NCBI RefSeq assembly: GCF_001026905.1
Contig: NZ_LAQL01000009.1
Span: forward strand, 140,005-204,004
Length of the DNA stretch: 64,000 bases
Direction of reading: 5' to 3'
Source of the DNA: Kiloniella spongiae
GTDB taxonomy: Bacteria; Pseudomonadota; Alphaproteobacteria; Kiloniellales; Kiloniellaceae
Both the position numbers and the translations under genes were made by a program. Below, piece after piece: positions 1 through 8,379 of the stretch. Each line of letters begins with the position of its first letter. Positions within the stretch are counted from its first letter, which is position 1. The notes under the pieces were generated by a model. The model saw only the letters and a program-made list of their open reading frames with translations, had not been told where the DNA came from and ran no database searches.

Positions 1-277
1 TAGCCACAGCATTTAACGAGATATCAGCAACCGTCTTTCCAAAAACAATGTGAAACGCGAGGAAGTCATCTATCGGCGCACGAGCAAAGCCAAGGGATCG
101 CGCAAACTCATCAGAAGATGAAAAGGCAAACCTGGAACCGTAAAAGGCCGTGTAGAGAGCTTGATCACCAGAAGTTATCGTTCTCGGGGTCGCATGTACA
201 AGCACCATACCGGGATAAAAATCTTCGAAGAAATTCCCTTCCCGGATTTTACTTTCTGTATAATTTTTAACGCCCAT
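1..277 (-). CDS. MaoC-family dehydratase, N-terminal part (runs off the window)
   Basis: Reading the minus strand from an ATG at 275-277 gives about 92 residues beginning MGVKNYTESKIREGNFFEDF, continuing through HATPRTITSGDQALYTAFYG and SSDEFARSLGFARAPIDDFL. This resembles the N-terminal hot-dog half of two-domain MaoC dehydratases such as mesaconyl-CoA hydratase (beta-methylmalyl-CoA dehydratase). The 3' part lies outside the window. The gene starts 22 bases after the CitE-type gene stop, so the two are probably cotranscribed. That pairing is what one expects of C4/C5 acyl-CoA chemistry (mesaconyl-CoA to methylmalyl-CoA, then cleavage). The substrate is inferred from the context, not shown. 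Confidence 0.75.
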   Translation of the reverse strand, partial: MGVKNYTESKIREGNFFEDFYPGMVLVHATPRTITSGDQALYTAFYGSRFAFSSSDEFARSLGFARAPIDDFLAFHIVFGKTVADISLNAVA

Positions 278-299
278 GACCTTCTCCCCTATTCTCTTA

Positions 300-1181
300 T
301 TACGCGCTCTGTTCTAACGCGATGACTGCATCTGAATAGGCAATCAATCTGCGGGCTTCATCTGCGTGAAGATTTTCAATCAAACGACCATCTAGCACGA
401 CAACCCCCTGCCCCTGCTTTTTAGCTTCTTCGAAAGCCGCAACAATGGATCGCGCTTTTTCCACAGCCTCTTTCGAGGGACCAAAGGTACTGTTCGCGAC
501 AGAGATGGTTTTGGGATGGATCAGTGTTTTGCCATCGAAGCCCAGAGCTAATCCCTGTACACAGATTTCCGCGAAAGCATCATCGTTATTAAGATCAAGA
601 CAAACCCCGTCAACAATACCGATGCCATAAGCTCTGGCAGCTAACAAACATAGCCCCAACGACGTAATCACTGGCAAGCGTTCTCGCGTATGTCGAGCCT
701 GTAAATCCTTAACCAGATCAGACGTGCCCATCACAAAGCAGGAAATCCGCTCGGATGAAGCCGCAATTTCTTTGGCATTGAGCATACCCAAAGGCGTTTC
801 CATCATACACATGACGGACATACTTTCCGGCGCGCCCGACTTATTCATCAGATCGACAAGATTAAGCACTTGCCTTTCATTCTCGACTTTCGGAAGTAAA
901 ATTGCATCTGCCGTTGTTCGGGAGATCGCCTTGATGTCTTCAAGGCCCCATTCAGTGTCCAGCCCATTCACACGAACAATGATTTCGCGCTTGCCATACC
1001 CGCCTTTTTGCAAAGCTTCGACGACCATTTGGCGGGCTTCGACTTTTTTGTCATCAGTAACAGCATCTTCAAGGTCGAAGATCAGCGCATCTGCCATCAG
1101 ACTTCGCCCTTTTTCCAAAGCTCTAGCTTTCGAACCAGGCATGTAAAGAACAGATCTTCTCGGTCTTTGTACCGCTACCAT
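300..1181 (-). CDS. HpcH/HpaI aldolase / citrate lyase beta (CitE) family CoA-ester lyase or thioesterase
   Basis: The 293-residue protein is a TIM-barrel CitE-family enzyme. RRSVLYMPGSKARALEKG near the N-terminus, DALIFDLEDAV around residue 35 and the ILLPKVE segment are family hallmarks and provide the CoA-ester and Mg-binding regions. Members include malyl-CoA/methylmalyl-CoA lyase and malyl-CoA thioesterase; the length near 290 is closer to the thioesterase-type (Mcl2-like) group than to 318-residue Mcl1. ATG at 1179-1181 is chosen because GAGGAG lies six bases upstream; the in-frame TTG six bases earlier would abut that site. The MaoC dehydratase follows at once, suggesting a role in the ethylmalonyl-CoA pathway or a related acyl-CoA route (inference). 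Confidence 0.85.
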   Translation of the reverse strand: MVAVQRPRRSVLYMPGSKARALEKGRSLMADALIFDLEDAVTDDKKVEARQMVVEALQKGGYGKREIIVRVNGLDTEWGLEDIKAISRTTADAILLPKVENERQVLNLVDLMNKSGAPESMSVMCMMETPLGMLNAKEIAASSERISCFVMGTSDLVKDLQARHTRERLPVITSLGLCLLAARAYGIGIVDGVCLDLNNDDAFAEICVQGLALGFDGKTLIHPKTISVANSTFGPSKEAVEKARSIVAAFEEAKKQGQGVVVLDGRLIENLHADEARRLIAYSDAVIALEQSA

Positions 1182-1376
1182 CTTCAACTCCTCTGTCTTA
1201 TCTTGCTGTCATTTTGACCTATGCACAGCTTATTGTGCATCGCAGCATTTATTGCATAGTTCCATCAAACGGATCGACAAACAAGACTTTTTATTTCCTT
1301 TTCTCCCTTCCCATATATCAATAATTACTGAAATCAATGAACGCGATAGCAGCTAACGACACAGCTGATTTACACC

Positions 1377-2603
1377 TCAAGCGACGGATCGAACACGCGG
1401 ACGCAAGAAGATAAGTCCGGCAAAGGCAATAAGGACAAGTGGCAAAACAGTTACAGCGACCGCCGTCCAGCTGAAACTGGAAATTAGAATTCCGGACCCA
1501 AAAGACGCCAAGGTTGAAACAAGGGCGATAAGGCTATCATTTGCCCCCTGCACAACAGATCTTTCACCCGCGCTCAGGTTTTCATTGAGCATATTCGTTG
1601 CACCGATAAACCCGAAGTTCCACCCAAGTCCTAATAAAATCAGGGAAAGATAAAAGTTTGTCAGCTCAATGCCTGCTATCGCAATTGCAGACGACAGACA
1701 AAGCATCAACAGGCCACAGGAAATAATCTTACTGGAACCAAACCGGGAAATGAGACTTCCGGTAAAGAAACTCGGCGCAAACATAGCAATGACATGCCAG
1801 CGGATTACATCCCCAGCCTGTACATCAGTAAAGCCACACCCGACCATGGCAAGGGGTGTCGGTGCCATTAACAGAACCATGACACCGAAAGAGATTGCGG
1901 CGCAAAGAATAGCGGTAAAGACAGCCGGACGCCGCACTATTTCGCCAACCGATGCGGTTTTCTCATCTCCACTCAATTGGCCAGAATTATTTGTTTCTCG
2001 CAATCGCAACGCAAGGATCGGGAGACACCCGATAACAGACAACACAGTGATCGCCCCATAGGCACCAGCAAAAGGGATTGGCGAGAAAAAATCTTTGCTG
2101 TAGATAAAAACCTCTGGCCCAACCAACGCGGCAACCAGCCCAGACCCCAGAGTGAAAGAAATCGCTTTCGGACGCCATGATTCAGAAACAACTTCAGCTG
2201 CTGCGAACCTGAAGTACCCAAAGCAAACCAGTGCACTTCCCATAGAAGCATGAGCCAAACACAAGGTATAGAAATTTTCATAAAAAAGGCTATAGAGACC
2301 CAAGGCCCCACCTAATGCAGCAATTGTTGCACCGAGTAGGAAACCGAGTTTACGGCCATACTTGCCCATGAAAACAGACATTGGGGCCGCCGTTAGCATG
2401 CCAGCCATCATCTGCACCGAAACCGGCAGGATTGCGAACTCACTGGAAGGTGCCAACATAGCCCCGGCCAACCCGCCCAAAATAATCAACATGGGCATTG
2501 GCGTTCCAAGAACCGCATTCCCAAGCAGAATCAATGAAAAATTCAATCGCTGTGTTTGTTCCGGCATATTCCCGCTATCGCTCGTACTATTGGTGGTATT
2601 CAT
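1377..2603 (-). CDS. Major facilitator superfamily transporter
   Basis: The 408-residue protein is almost wholly hydrophobic with about 12 predicted membrane segments. MGKYGRKLGFLLGA around residues 80-93 matches the conserved loop 2-3 motif (GxxxDRxGRR-like) of MFS carriers, and a second pseudo-repeat with SRFGSSK occurs in the C-terminal half. It acts in the inner membrane, probably as a proton-driven exporter; the substrate cannot be told. It is divergent from the GlxA-type regulator starting at 2756, which is therefore a candidate controller. The gene lies upstream of and on the same strand as the CitE/MaoC pair, but a 195-base gap leaves linkage uncertain. Confidence 0.85.
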   Translation of the reverse strand: MNTTNSTSDSGNMPEQTQRLNFSLILLGNAVLGTPMPMLIILGGLAGAMLAPSSEFAILPVSVQMMAGMLTAAPMSVFMGKYGRKLGFLLGATIAALGGALGLYSLFYENFYTLCLAHASMGSALVCFGYFRFAAAEVVSESWRPKAISFTLGSGLVAALVGPEVFIYSKDFFSPIPFAGAYGAITVLSVIGCLPILALRLRETNNSGQLSGDEKTASVGEIVRRPAVFTAILCAAISFGVMVLLMAPTPLAMVGCGFTDVQAGDVIRWHVIAMFAPSFFTGSLISRFGSSKIISCGLLMLCLSSAIAIAGIELTNFYLSLILLGLGWNFGFIGATNMLNENLSAGERSVVQGANDSLIALVSTLASFGSGILISSFSWTAVAVTVLPLVLIAFAGLIFLRPRVRSVA

Positions 2604-2754
2604 ACTAATCCTGCTCTGGGTTCATCATAAATCTTCTCATGGATAAGCTCTACTCTAACTCAAACACCTGTTGTCAAAAATGATATTTAACCATCAAATA
2701 TTGCCAAATCATGAAACACAGACAATACTGGCCAGATTGAAACAGGAGCACAGC

Positions 2755-2808
2755 ATTGAGACCAAAGAAGACATTGAGACCGAAAAAACCACTGAGAGCG
2801 CAGAAAAC
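2755..2808 (+). repeat. Three 18-base imperfect direct repeats at the start of the GlxA-type gene
   Basis: Units 2755-2772, 2773-2790 and 2791-2808 share the pattern A(T/C)TGAGA-C--A-AA-AC. In the gene frame they encode LRPKKT-like hexapeptides; in the alternative +1 frame they encode acidic ETKEDIETEKTTE-like text. Copy-number change would alter N-terminal length without breaking the frame. Confidence 0.7.
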
Positions 2809-3778
2809 GAGCCGTGAAATCGGCGTTCTGATTTTTGATAACGCAAATCTTCTAGATATAAGCGGCCCCGTGCAAGCTTTTCATAGCGCCTTACCCCCAG
2901 AAAAGAATGCCAATAACACAGCACTCTACACACACCGTTTTCTCACGCTTGATGGTAATTCCATTCGCACCTCCTGCGGGATGGAAATTATCCCCCACGG
3001 AAAAATCACAGACTTAAATCCGTGTTCAGATCTGTTAATCCCTGGGGGTGGTGGTGTTGACCTGCTTCTTGAGAATGAAACCCTACGTAATACGCTAACG
3101 ATTTTCCACACCGATCACAAAGATCGTCGATTAATTTCAATCTGTTCCGGCGCTCTTATTCTGGCGGCTTCAGGCGTTTTGGATGGGCGGGAAGCCACAA
3201 CCCATTGGTCTCGCGAACAGATGGCAAAAGAACGCTTTCCCAAAGTGAACTGGCAACTCAACACCATCTATACAAAATCAGATCAGATTTATACATCCGC
3301 AGGTGTTTCAACAGGCATTGATCTGGCAATGGCAATTATCGAGGAAGATCACGGCACCTCAAACTCACTCAATGTTGCTCAAGAACTCGTTGTTTATCTC
3401 CGCAGAAATGGTGGACAGAAACAGTTTTCTGACCTTCTCGAAGCTCAAAAACGCCTTGAGCCGAAACTTCTACAACTTGTTGATAAAATTAGCTCTGACC
3501 TCAGCCGAAACTGGACATTATCCGAACTCTCCAAAGAGGCGAACATGACACCGCGCACCCTTGACCGCCGCTTCAATCAAGCTCTTGGCTCATCCCCTGT
3601 TCAGTTCGTCGAACTGACCCGCCTTAATCAGGCCAGAATCCTTCTTACCAAAGGTGTTTCAATGAAACAGGTCGCGAGTCTATGCGGCTTTGGTGATCTT
3701 CAGAAAATGCGCAGAAGCTTTCACCGCAACCTCGGCATTACAACAACAGAGTACCTGCAGCACTTTGGCCCCTCTTGA
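2756..3778 (+). CDS. GlxA-type transcriptional regulator (DJ-1/PfpI domain plus AraC HTH)
   Basis: The 340-residue protein has an N-terminal DJ-1/PfpI-like domain (REIGVLIFDNANLLDISGPV from about residue 20; ICSGALILAASGVLDG around 125) and a C-terminal AraC/XylS double helix-turn-helix (WTLSELSKEANMTPRTLDRRF, then QVASLCGFGDLQKMRRSFHR). This architecture belongs to GlxA-family activators that often respond to amines, amino acids or quaternary ammonium compounds. The only workable start near a Shine-Dalgarno is TTG at 2756, with AGGAG about seven bases upstream; an in-frame TGA lies just before. The first 18 codons are built of three 18-base repeats, so the N-terminus is uncertain. It probably regulates the divergent MFS gene. 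Confidence 0.85.
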   Translation: MRPKKTLRPKKPLRAQKTSREIGVLIFDNANLLDISGPVQAFHSALPPEKNANNTALYTHRFLTLDGNSIRTSCGMEIIPHGKITDLNPCSDLLIPGGGGVDLLLENETLRNTLTIFHTDHKDRRLISICSGALILAASGVLDGREATTHWSREQMAKERFPKVNWQLNTIYTKSDQIYTSAGVSTGIDLAMAIIEEDHGTSNSLNVAQELVVYLRRNGGQKQFSDLLEAQKRLEPKLLQLVDKISSDLSRNWTLSELSKEANMTPRTLDRRFNQALGSSPVQFVELTRLNQARILLTKGVSMKQVASLCGFGDLQKMRRSFHRNLGITTTEYLQHFGPS

Positions 3779-3833
3779 CCAAGCTATGAGTCCTGAGTGT
3801 CGGGTTTCATGTCTGCATCAATGTCAGACAGAT

Positions 3834-6371
3834 CTACGCTGCCTTTTTAGTTATGCGCCCTAAACTTCCATCAACTTCTAAAAACTCGCCATCTTCAACC
3901 CACTCCAGAGCACCGGGAATGTTAACCACAGTCGGCAACCCAAGTTCACGCGCAACAATAACACCATGAGACATAGCCCCTCCTATTTCCATAACAAGTG
4001 CGCCAGCCCTTAAGAAAAGCGGCGTCCAGGATGGATCTGTAAAGGGAGCAACCATAATATCGCCTTGCATCATGCCTTGTTCTTTATCGGGAGACGTCAG
4101 CACTCTGGCGGTACCTTGATACTGGCCGGGGAATGCCCCAAACCCCAATAATTCAGTTCCGGTCAATCGCTCAACAATCTGTTGAACAGGCTTTTGTCCA
4201 GGTTCTTCAGTATAAACATTTGCAACGGTTTCCTTAGCCCATTGATCATGCTTCAGGTTTCTCGACTCAATCAACTCACAGAGTCCTTTTCCACTCCATG
4301 TTCCTTCGACCAGGGCCGAAAACTCCTGAAAAGTAATCCAGCACAAATCATCAGCGGCTTGAATACGCCCCTCCAAAGCCATACGTCGCCCCTTTTCCAT
4401 AACCAATCTTCGAGCTGGCTCCATTAGGGCAACAATCGCTGATTTGACGCGCTCTCGCAACGCCATACCCGCACGGGCCTGTTCCGCAGCGGCAATCAAT
4501 GCCTTGCGTTGCCGCACAGGTAAAGCATCCAACATCTGCTTGAGATCATGATCAACAGCAGATCGACCCGAAGGCTCTTTTTCCTGATTCATAAGGAATT
4601 TAATTTGCTCAAACAAAAAACGGGGCGCTTCGCTCCAACGCGGATAGCGCATGTCCAACTCTCCGACGCCACGGTGCCCATAAAGATCCAGGTAATCCCG
4701 CAAAGCGGTTTCAAAAGCACTATCACCAACCTCGACAGGCAAATCCTTGCTTTCGAGTATATCCTTCGCCTTGGGGTCATTCCTTGCCACCTCAGAAATT
4801 GTACGCAGAGAAATAGCATGTTCAGCACTATCCATCTGCCCGCCCCCGCTCAAGAGAGCATAGGCAAGCTTCTGATATGCTTCAGATTTCAGTTTACGAA
4901 CCTGTTGTTCAAAGAGAAAAAGCTTAATACCGCAATAGTTGGCGCCCTTTGCGAAATCTGGCATAAAGGCTTCTGTGTCTGCCATCCAGCGCCACAGGCT
5001 ATCGGTCAACTCCTCTTCGTTCCATTCCGTCAAATCGTGTTTACGGAAAGATCGAACTCTTGCAAAAATGGCCGCACTCGCGTTTTCCAGCTTCTTATCC
5101 GCACCACTTATGAGCAACATAACCCTGATTCCACGCCAGATACGCTTTAATTTTACAAACAAACTTTCCTGTTCTGGTAAAGCGATAGCAGGTTGATGGC
5201 CACCAAGATTTTTATTGGAATCATCTGGACTTTGACCATACCCATCATACCAAAGCCATTGCAATTCAGACAGATTGGCATAACACCGCCCCTTAATACG
5301 CTTGATGGTATGAAGTCCTTTTGGGGTCTGGTATCCCGTGCAATTCGGGATCATGTGCAACATTTCAGGGATCGCTGATTCAATAACGCTCCAGCTCATC
5401 GGACAGGGGATTTCAGCAAGGACCTCCTTAAAGTTGGCATTGCTCCAGATAACGGGGTCAGACACAAGCTTCGGAAGTGTTAGATGCGGGAGGACTGTGA
5501 CAGGACGCGCCTGCACAAAATACAAATCATCACCCTCAAAAACCCACTCTGTATCGTACGCGGTATCACCATCCCCCAAGGTCCAGTGAAGACGCGAAAG
5601 TTGATTAGCCAGGAATTCTAATTGGCCATTGTTTAAAGGACCATTTTCAACAGGAGAGGCACTCAAATCGTTCCGAAATATTTCATAGCGATATCCCTGT
5701 ACCTGGCCATTAACCAATGCATCAGCCAATCCCGTGACAGCCTCGACAACCATGATATCGCGCCGTCCAGTAACCGGATCGGCAGTAAAAGCGACACCCG
5801 CTTTGATTGGCGCTTTCGAGTGTTCCTTTCCGCCAACCATTTCACAGAGAGTAATGGCCATGGAAACACCAAGAATATCAAACCCCATATGCTGACGGTA
5901 AGCCACTGCCGAAGGCGTCCACAAAGACGCAAAGCACTGTTTAACGGCCAAAATCAATTCATCAGTTCCTGTAACGGAAAGAACTGATTGATGCTGTCCA
6001 GCAAAGGATGCAGAAGCACCATCTTCTCCAACAGCAGACGAGCGCACGGCAAGATCAGCGTTCTGCAACTCATGTGCGGAAAGGCTTGCCTCTAGCTCTG
6101 AAATAAATGTTTTCGGCAACTCTGATGTAAGAAGAAGTTCATGTGTTTTCTCAATTAAAGAGAGATCATCCGGCTGCGATTTCAAATCCTTTAGCAAGCT
6201 TTCCGGCAAAGCTGCCTCAATCACCTCAAGATAAAGCGCATTCGTCAATGCCAGTGTTTTGGGAATTTTAAACCCATAGCGGTCAAGCCTTGCTAGCCCC
6301 CAGCTTTTGCCTCCAACACTATCAGCTCCACGGTCAAAGGCCTCTTCTATCGACAGAATAAAACGACTCAT
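3834..6371 (-). CDS. PEP-synthase-like ATP-dependent dikinase, rifampin-phosphotransferase (RPH) type
   Basis: The 845-residue enzyme has an N-terminal ATP-grasp (PPDK_N) domain, with SVGGKSWGLARL at 18-29 and VRSSAVGEDGAS at 109-120. A long divergent middle region follows. The C-terminal swivelling phosphohistidine domain contains GGAMSHGVIVARELG, with the predicted phospho-accepting histidine at residue 802. It lacks the C-terminal PEP/pyruvate TIM barrel of true PEP synthase, which is the layout and length of rifampin phosphotransferases (ATP + rifampin + water to phosphorifampin + AMP + Pi) and of related uncharacterised enzymes. Rifampin specificity is not proven by sequence. Its start codon overlaps the TetR gene stop, so it is the second gene of a TetR-controlled operon. 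Confidence 0.8.
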   Translation of the reverse strand: MSRFILSIEEAFDRGADSVGGKSWGLARLDRYGFKIPKTLALTNALYLEVIEAALPESLLKDLKSQPDDLSLIEKTHELLLTSELPKTFISELEASLSAHELQNADLAVRSSAVGEDGASASFAGQHQSVLSVTGTDELILAVKQCFASLWTPSAVAYRQHMGFDILGVSMAITLCEMVGGKEHSKAPIKAGVAFTADPVTGRRDIMVVEAVTGLADALVNGQVQGYRYEIFRNDLSASPVENGPLNNGQLEFLANQLSRLHWTLGDGDTAYDTEWVFEGDDLYFVQARPVTVLPHLTLPKLVSDPVIWSNANFKEVLAEIPCPMSWSVIESAIPEMLHMIPNCTGYQTPKGLHTIKRIKGRCYANLSELQWLWYDGYGQSPDDSNKNLGGHQPAIALPEQESLFVKLKRIWRGIRVMLLISGADKKLENASAAIFARVRSFRKHDLTEWNEEELTDSLWRWMADTEAFMPDFAKGANYCGIKLFLFEQQVRKLKSEAYQKLAYALLSGGGQMDSAEHAISLRTISEVARNDPKAKDILESKDLPVEVGDSAFETALRDYLDLYGHRGVGELDMRYPRWSEAPRFLFEQIKFLMNQEKEPSGRSAVDHDLKQMLDALPVRQRKALIAAAEQARAGMALRERVKSAIVALMEPARRLVMEKGRRMALEGRIQAADDLCWITFQEFSALVEGTWSGKGLCELIESRNLKHDQWAKETVANVYTEEPGQKPVQQIVERLTGTELLGFGAFPGQYQGTARVLTSPDKEQGMMQGDIMVAPFTDPSWTPLFLRAGALVMEIGGAMSHGVIVARELGLPTVVNIPGALEWVEDGEFLEVDGSLGRITKKAA

Positions 6372-6955
6372 AACTTAACCCCCTCAAGAAAAAGCGATGT
6401 TGACTGTTCAGCCCACAGAGAAAGATTTGCGGCCTCAGGCCGCACAAACCACATAAACAGCCCTTGATAAAGCATGCCAGTGAACATCAACGACAAATTC
6501 ATGGCCGGAATATCTTCGCGAATTTCACCCCTTTGCTGGCTCATCAAAAAAACTTCAGAAAGGAAATTGCGAAAAGATTCCGGACTATTGGGATCGGATG
6601 GCGCGGGCACACCACGTTCATCATAGGTACTACTTAAAACCGCTCGCCCTAACTTTGGATGTTGCTGGTTCCAGTCTGTAATTCCCTGTGCAATATCCGT
6701 CAAAATCTCTGAAAGTGGCGCATCATTTGATAATCGTTCTCTCGCACGTAGCACCATTGGCTGCGCGGCGCGACGAGCCAGGGCATGGATAACTGCATTC
6801 TTACTTGGGAAATTATAATAAAAGGTTCCTCGGGCAACACCGGACCTTTCAATAACCGCATCAACCGTAGCGACCTCGAAACTATCCTGATTCAAGATGC
6901 TTTCCATAGCATCCATAATTAAATCACGGGATTTAGGGCGAGATGTTTTGATCAT
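6368..6955 (-). CDS. TetR-family transcriptional regulator
   Basis: The 195-residue protein has an N-terminal TetR DNA-binding domain: DLIMDAMESILNQDSFEVATV, then VIERSGVARGTFYYNFPSK (helix-turn-helix near residues 30-55). A divergent ligand-binding C-terminal domain follows. Its last codons overlap the start of the RPH-like dikinase gene by four bases, so both are translated from one message. A nested pair of perfect inverted repeats lies 11-56 bases upstream of its ATG and is the likely autoregulatory operator. The inducer is unknown. Confidence 0.9.
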   Translation of the reverse strand: MIKTSRPKSRDLIMDAMESILNQDSFEVATVDAVIERSGVARGTFYYNFPSKNAVIHALARRAAQPMVLRARERLSNDAPLSEILTDIAQGITDWNQQHPKLGRAVLSSTYDERGVPAPSDPNSPESFRNFLSEVFLMSQQRGEIREDIPAMNLSLMFTGMLYQGLFMWFVRPEAANLSLWAEQSTSLFLEGVKL

Positions 6956-6965
6956 AAGCGCTACT

Positions 6966-7011
6966 CTATTTTTAGACTATAGTCTAAATTTGTACGTTAG
7001 TCTAAAAATAG
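6966..7011. promoter_or_regulatory. Nested palindromic operator upstream of the tetR-dikinase operon
   Basis: Two perfect inverted repeats are superimposed. A short 18-base palindrome (TTTAGACTATAGTCTAAA) occupies 6971-6988. A wider 14-base inverted repeat pairs CTATTTTTAGACTA at 6966-6979 with TAGTCTAAAAATAG at 6998-7011. The result is three TAGTCTAAA half-sites, two in one orientation and one opposed. This fits cooperative binding of two TetR dimers and autoregulation (inference). Confidence 0.75.
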
Positions 7012-7078
7012 TCAAGCCTTATGATGAACTTTCACCCCTCCCAAGGAACGATAAGAAAATCCGAAAACGAATTTCCGG

Positions 7079-7165
7079 CACCAGTAATCATAAAAAAAGG
7101 GCTTGGAAATAAATTTCCAAGCACCAGTAATCATAAAAAAAAGGGCTTGGAAATAAATTTCCAAG
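7079..7165. repeat. Tandem 43/44-base duplication containing the asd terminator
   Basis: Unit 7079-7121 is repeated at 7122-7165 with one extra A in the A-run. Each unit carries CACCAGTAATCATA, an A-run and a GCTTGGAAAT...ATTTCCAAGC hairpin. The near identity implies a recent tandem duplication of a terminator cassette. Confidence 0.85.
7092..7122 (-). terminator. Second, duplicated terminator hairpin downstream of asd
   Basis: A 10-bp stem at 7101-7122 followed on the minus strand by seven T (7092-7098). It backs up the first terminator. Confidence 0.75.
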
Positions 7166-7168
7166 CCC
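7134..7168 (-). terminator. Rho-independent terminator of asd (proximal copy)
   Basis: A 12-bp stem (GGGCTTGGAAAT paired with ATTTCCAAGCCC, 7143-7168) is followed on the minus strand by a run of T (A-run 7134-7142 on the plus strand). It lies about 40 bases past the asd stop. Confidence 0.85.
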
Positions 7169-7207
7169 GGCAAGTACGACAGAGGAGGTATTAAGAAATA
7201 CCTCAGC

Positions 7208-8224
7208 TTAGCTGAGATGATCCTTAATAAGCAGTTCAGCAATTTGAACTGCGTTAAGGGCCGCGCCCTTACGTAGGTTGTCAGCAACAACCCACAAACT
7301 CAGACCATTATCAACGGTTGGATCAACACGGATACGGCTTACAAAAGTAGCATCTTCGCCCTGGGCTTCATGCGGTGTCACATAACCTTCGTCCTGACGA
7401 TAATCGATAACAGTAATACCTGGTGTATCTTTCAGTGCTTCACGAGCCTGCTCGACGGTTACTTCTTTTTCAAACTCAATGGAAACAGCTTCAGAATGAC
7501 CGATGAAAACAGGGACACGCACACAAGTTGCAGTCACTTTGATTTTTGAATCGAGAATCTTCTTGGTCTCGACCATCATCTTCCACTCTTCTTTAGTGTA
7601 CCCATCTTCCATGAAGGTATCGATATGTGGAATGACGTTAAAAGCAATCTGCTTCGTGAAGCATTCTTTCTTGATTGGATCATTCACAAAGATGCCACGT
7701 GTCTGGTTAAACAGCTCATCCATGGCATCCTTACCAGAACCAGATACTGCCTGATAAGTTGAAACAACAACGCGCTTGATCAACCCAAGTTCATGCAACG
7801 GCTTTAGAACGTGAACCATCTGAATGGTAGAGCAGTTCGGGTTGGCGATGATATTGCGTTTTTTATAGCCAGCCAAAGCTTCCGGATTAACTTCCGGCAC
7901 GATCAAAGGCACATCCGGATCCATACGGAAGTGGGATGTATTGTCGATAACAACAGCGCCAGCCGCAGCAGCTTTTGGTGAATATTCCGCAGAGACCGCG
8001 CCGCCAGGTGATGACAGCACAATGTCGATACCGTTGAAATCAAAATTAGCAAGGTTTTGAACTGTCAGCTCACCCTCTTCACCAAAAGAAACCTGGGTAC
8101 CCGCTGAACGGCTGGAAGCAAGCACAGTGATATCATTAATATCAAACCCACGCTCAGACAAAGTTGTTAGAACTTCACGACCTACGGCGCCTGTTGCGCC
8201 CATTACTGCAATCTTGTGACCCAT
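7208..8224 (-). CDS. asd: Aspartate-semialdehyde dehydrogenase
   Basis: The 338-residue enzyme makes aspartate-4-semialdehyde from aspartyl phosphate with NADPH, feeding lysine/diaminopimelate, threonine and methionine synthesis. GATGAVG at residues 9-15 is the nucleotide-binding turn. The catalytic cysteine lies in NPNCSTIQ (C131), and the substrate region GSGKDAMDEL follows. Length is normal for the family. It sits downstream of leuB in the usual alphaproteobacterial leuCDB-asd order. It has its own duplicated terminator and is separated from leuB by about 450 bases holding a bidirectional terminator, so it is probably transcribed independently. Confidence 0.95.
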   Translation of the reverse strand: MGHKIAVMGATGAVGREVLTTLSERGFDINDITVLASSRSAGTQVSFGEEGELTVQNLANFDFNGIDIVLSSPGGAVSAEYSPKAAAAGAVVIDNTSHFRMDPDVPLIVPEVNPEALAGYKKRNIIANPNCSTIQMVHVLKPLHELGLIKRVVVSTYQAVSGSGKDAMDELFNQTRGIFVNDPIKKECFTKQIAFNVIPHIDTFMEDGYTKEEWKMMVETKKILDSKIKVTATCVRVPVFIGHSEAVSIEFEKEVTVEQAREALKDTPGITVIDYRQDEGYVTPHEAQGEDATFVSRIRVDPTVDNGLSLWVVADNLRKGAALNAVQIAELLIKDHLS

Positions 8225-8321
8225 GGCTTTAGCCTATGCTCTTTCATTTACTGGTCCAAAGGACCGTTACAAAAACCTTCTCATCCTCACCACTTCAAAA
8301 GTGGCAACAGAAGCCCTAAAG

Positions 8322-8355
8322 AAAAAGGGCCGCCCCTCAATGGGACGGCCCTTTT
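8322..8355. terminator. Hairpin with flanking A and T runs upstream of asd
   Basis: GGGCCG (8327-8332) pairs with CGGCCC (8346-8351), and CCC (8334-8336) with GGG (8342-8344), around a TCAAT loop. Five A precede and four T follow, so it could act in either direction. On the minus strand it would end transcripts from leuB or the small ORF before asd. Confidence 0.75.
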
Positions 8356-8379
8356 ATTAGCCTTTATTCCCGAGAGGGT

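Noticed and set aside
3834..6371. Classical PEP synthase (ppsA)
   Set aside because: The C-terminal PEP/pyruvate-binding barrel is missing and the phosphohistidine domain is at the very C-terminus.
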